Assembly (NCBI GenBank): GCA_052387255.1
Contig: JBQTJI010000005.1
Span: forward strand, 110,978-174,977
Direction: 5' to 3'
Length of the DNA stretch: 64,000 bases
From: JBBQXK01 sp052387255
Lineage (GTDB): Bacteria > Pseudomonadota > Alphaproteobacteria > Rhodobacterales > Rhodobacteraceae
Position 1 is the stretch's first letter. Each line of letters starts with the position of its first letter. The position numbers and the translations under genes are program-made. The notes beneath the pieces are model-generated. The model saw only the letters and a list, made by a program, of their open reading frames with translations. It did no database searches and was not told the origin of the DNA. Positions 61,848-64,000 of this stretch are shown piece by piece.

Positions 61848-63327
61848 TGCGCGCCTCCCTGCGGGCCCGAAGGCTGGATCGGACCGAAAACACGATCAAG
61901 AGCACCATCGCCGCCACCATGATGGCCGAAATGGGCCGCGAAATGAAAATGGTCAGGTCCCCGTTCGCCCCGCCAAGCGCCTGCCGCATCCGCCCCTCCA
62001 GGATCGGCCCCATCACAAGGCCCAGAAGGATCGGCGTGATCGGCCAGCGGTGGCTGCGCAGGATGTAGCCCAGCACGGCAAAGACCATGGCGATGCCCAC
62101 ATCGGCAAAGTTGTAGGTGCTCGCATAGGTGCCGATCAGTGACAGCGTCAGGATCATGATGCCGAGGAACCGCTTGTTGATCAGGGCGGCCTTCGCGATG
62201 GTGTTGGTGGCGACCAGAAGGAACAGGATGATGACGACGTTCATCATCAGCAGCGTCCAGTACAGCCCGGCCACAAATTCGGGCCGGTTCAGGAACAGGT
62301 CGGGGCCGGGGATGACGTTGTGGACCAGAAACACCGCCAGCATCATCGCCGTCAGCTCCTCACCCGGAATGCCAAGCGCCAGCATGGGGATCAGGGCGGC
62401 GGGGGGGACGGCGTTGTTGGTGGCCTCGGACACGATGATGCCCTCGGGCGCGCCCTTGCCGAAGTTGTGCCCGTCTTTCGAGAAGCGGCGGGCGACGACA
62501 TAGCTGACCTGTTGCGCCAGGAATTCCCCCACCCCCGGCATGATGCCGCAGAGGATGCCGAAGGCGGACGACCCGAACAGCGAGCGGGGGTAGCGGAACA
62601 CTTCGGAAAACCCCTGGAAGAACGTGCCTTTCAGTTGCACCGGCACGGGCGGCGGTTCGCGGCGGGTCAGTTGCACCAGCGCCTCGGACATGGCGAAGAG
62701 GCCGATCACCATGGGGACCAGCGGGATGCCCGACAGCAGGAACGAGAAGCCGAAGCTGTAGCGTTGCGTGGCATAGGCGGTCTCGACCCCCACGGTGGCC
62801 AGAAACAGCCCGAAGGCAAGCGCCGCCGTGGCCTCCGCCCGGCGGCCCACGTTGCCGACGACGACCAGCACCAGGGCGGCGAGGGCGACCATGGCGAACT
62901 CGGCCGAGCCGAAGTTCTTGGCAATTTCGGCCAGGGGGCGGGTCAGCAGCATCAGCGCCAGCACCGCCAGCACACCGCCGACGAAGGACGACGAATAGGC
63001 CAGCGACATGGCGCGCCGCGCCTCGCCCCGTTGCACAAAGGGCAGAGCCTCCATCGCCGTCATCACCGCCACAGGGCTGCCGGGGGTGTTGATCATGATG
63101 GCCGGGATCGCGCTGCCATAGGCCGCCCCGCAATAGACCCCCAGCAGCAGCGTCATGCCGTTCAGGGGGTCCATGCCGAAGGTGGTGGGCAGCAGGATCG
63201 AGATGGTGACGGCCGCGCCGGCACCGGGGATGGCACCGACCACGACCCCCAGGATCGCGCCCACGCACATGGTCAGGAACACCCAGGGGTCGGCCAGTTG
63301 CTGCAGCCCGATCAGCAGGAACTCCAT
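61837..63327 (-). CDS. tctA: Tripartite tricarboxylate transporter large permease TctA
   Basis: A 496-residue permease with about 12 hydrophobic segments. The two conserved glycine/proline motifs are visible: GAIPGAGAAVTISILLPTTFGMDP near the N-terminus and GIMPGVGEFLAQQVSYVVARR near 270, as in the TctA family (PF01970). It forms the main translocation path for a solute brought by the periplasmic TctC. It starts 4 bp after tctB and overlaps the aldehyde dehydrogenase start by 11 bp. Confidence 0.93.
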   Translation of the reverse strand: MEFLLIGLQQLADPWVFLTMCVGAILGVVVGAIPGAGAAVTISILLPTTFGMDPLNGMTLLLGVYCGAAYGSAIPAIMINTPGSPVAVMTAMEALPFVQRGEARRAMSLAYSSSFVGGVLAVLALMLLTRPLAEIAKNFGSAEFAMVALAALVLVVVGNVGRRAEATAALAFGLFLATVGVETAYATQRYSFGFSFLLSGIPLVPMVIGLFAMSEALVQLTRREPPPVPVQLKGTFFQGFSEVFRYPRSLFGSSAFGILCGIMPGVGEFLAQQVSYVVARRFSKDGHNFGKGAPEGIIVSEATNNAVPPAALIPMLALGIPGEELTAMMLAVFLVHNVIPGPDLFLNRPEFVAGLYWTLLMMNVVIILFLLVATNTIAKAALINKRFLGIMILTLSLIGTYASTYNFADVGIAMVFAVLGYILRSHRWPITPILLGLVMGPILEGRMRQALGGANGDLTIFISRPISAIMVAAMVLLIVFSVRSSLRARREARNAG

Positions 63328-63331
63328 GGCC

Positions 63332-63880
63332 CTAGAACCAGCGGATCAGCGCGATGCGCAGGGCATCGGGGAAGACGTCATAGAATGCGGGCGCGGGCAT
63401 CCAGACGCCCAGTCCCACCCGGAACACCAGCATCATGCCGATGACAAAGCCGGTGCCGGCAAGAATCCAGTGCCGGTCGGTCATGCCCGTGCGCCACAAG
63501 AGGAACATCACGAACAGCAAGGTCGAGGGCACATAGCCCAGGTGCTGGATCGCAAACAGATAGGCCGAGAAGTAGGCCAGATGCTCCAGCGGACGCAGCC
63601 AGCCGATGATCTTTTCCCATGCATCCGCGCGTTCCGCCGCAGAGGTGGGCGCGGCGCGCAGGTCGGACCAGGCGCGCCCCAGCGTCAGCAGGTTCGCCCC
63701 CACCAGCACCGTCAGCGCCACGCCGGGGGCAAGCCAGGGCCGCGTCCACCAGCCGCCGGTCGCCGGGCCGTGGCGCGTGGCCAGGAACAGCGCCGACAGC
63801 AGGGCCAGCGACAGCCCCGTGAAGATCAGGGTCAGCGCCAGGCTTTCCAGCCGGTTGGCGTCGTGGCCGTCGTCCTGCAT
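63332..63880 (-). CDS. tctB: Tripartite tricarboxylate transporter small permease TctB
   Basis: A 182-residue protein with four predicted helices (LESLALTLIFTGLSLALLSALFLA; APGVALTVLVGANLLTL; LAYFSAYLFAIQHLGYVPSTLLFVMFLLW; WILAGTGFVIGMMLVFRVGLGVWMPAP), the TctB topology. The start at 63880 has GGGGGG seven bases upstream; the frame upstream opens with a TTG only. It lies between the tctC end and tctA. Confidence 0.85.
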   Translation of the reverse strand: MQDDGHDANRLESLALTLIFTGLSLALLSALFLATRHGPATGGWWTRPWLAPGVALTVLVGANLLTLGRAWSDLRAAPTSAAERADAWEKIIGWLRPLEHLAYFSAYLFAIQHLGYVPSTLLFVMFLLWRTGMTDRHWILAGTGFVIGMMLVFRVGLGVWMPAPAFYDVFPDALRIALIRWF

Positions 63881-63901
63881 CGGCAGTCCCCCCAAGGAAA
63901 A

Positions 63902-63935
63902 GGGCGCGCGCCACCCGTCCGGGTCGCGCGCGCCC
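63902..63935 (-). terminator. GC hairpin between tctC and tctB
   Basis: Perfect 10-bp arms GGGCGCGCGC (63902-63911) and GCGCGCGCCC (63926-63935) with an inner ACCC/GGGT extension. Such a hairpin after the binding-protein gene commonly lowers permease expression or stabilises the tctC message. No U-tract follows. Confidence 0.6.
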
Positions 63936-63969
63936 CCAAGTCACAGGATCACTCGGTCACCCCCAGCTT

Positions 63970-64000
63970 TTAGCGCAGGGCGGCAACATAGGAAGAGCAC
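63970..64000 (-). CDS. C-terminal end of a probable TctC solute-binding protein (partial)
   Basis: Only the last ten codons are in the window (CSSYVAALR then TAA at 63970-63972). Called from context, as tctC precedes tctB. The same frame continues after the TAA with KLGVTE and a second stop at 63952-63954; TctC proteins often end in a similar -LG-V-E tail, so the TAA may truncate the protein slightly. Confidence 0.4.
   Translation of the reverse strand, partial: CSSYVAALR

Overview
The window is GC-rich (roughly two-thirds G+C by eye) and densely packed with genes. Gene content and order suggest a Rhodobacterales (Rhodobacter/Paracoccus-type) alphaproteobacterial chromosome: an mreB-mreC-mreD-PBP2-rodA cluster near leuA, a CryB-type iron-sulfur photolyase gene, nucleoside-salvage and homogentisate operons, and GC-rich palindromic intergenic repeats. 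No rRNA, tRNA, CRISPR array or intact insertion sequence was found. All assignments come from reading the sequence; nothing was searched against a database.

Layout. 1-10.8 kb: an amine/amino-acid oxidation neighbourhood, mostly on the minus strand (PLP enzyme cut by the window edge, GabD-like dehydrogenase, FAD amino-acid oxidase, iron alcohol dehydrogenase, aldehyde dehydrogenase, glutamine-synthetase-like ligase, DMT exporter). It is interrupted by a toxin-antitoxin pair whose antitoxin looks like a DUF7662/VapB-tail fusion. 10.9-18.8 kb: an M15-type peptidase, hydroxyacid reductase, DUF1345 protein and the cell-shape operon mreBCD-mrdA-rodA. 19-25 kb: an SDR, a PD-(D/E)XK-like protein, leuA with an apparent leucine-rich leader peptide and attenuator-like structure, then an SDR-photolyase pair. 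25-36.5 kb: an exported 18-repeat MORN protein, NAD synthetase, a secreted EEP hydrolase, 1-phosphofructokinase, a BrnT/BrnA pair, malic enzyme and a VOC-bicupin fusion. 36.6-42 kb: a frameshifted SRPBCC gene with its ArsR regulator and operators, then the salvage operon cdd-deoA-deoB-add-upp. 42-48.5 kb: a SPOR protein, acyl-CoA synthetase, DMT transporter, thymidine kinase and a phage-CII-like protein. 48.5-50 kb: a lower-GC islet with two unrecognised genes and three dyads. 50-51.4 kb: a DEAD-box RNA helicase. 51.6-59.1 kb: a nine-gene homogentisate operon behind a perfect 20-bp dyad. 59.1-64 kb: a Tm-1-like protein, an aldehyde dehydrogenase and a TctCBA transporter cut by the window end.

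How the parts fit. The homogentisate operon reads as one unit from the operator at 59102-59121 to a 3' hairpin at 51583-51624. That hairpin belongs to a three-copy family (also at 1172 and 20620), always just after a stop codon and in the same orientation as the gene before it. HmgA opens the aromatic ring and FahA cleaves the product. No GST-type maleylacetoacetate isomerase lies between them, so the DinB-fold protein in the operon is a candidate replacement. The salvage operon converts (deoxy)nucleosides to bases and sugar phosphates, with thymidine kinase about 5 kb away. The most novel-looking items are the leuA leader, the fused antitoxin, the repeated 3' element, the 34-bp perfect inverted repeat at 30015-30087 and the low-GC islet.
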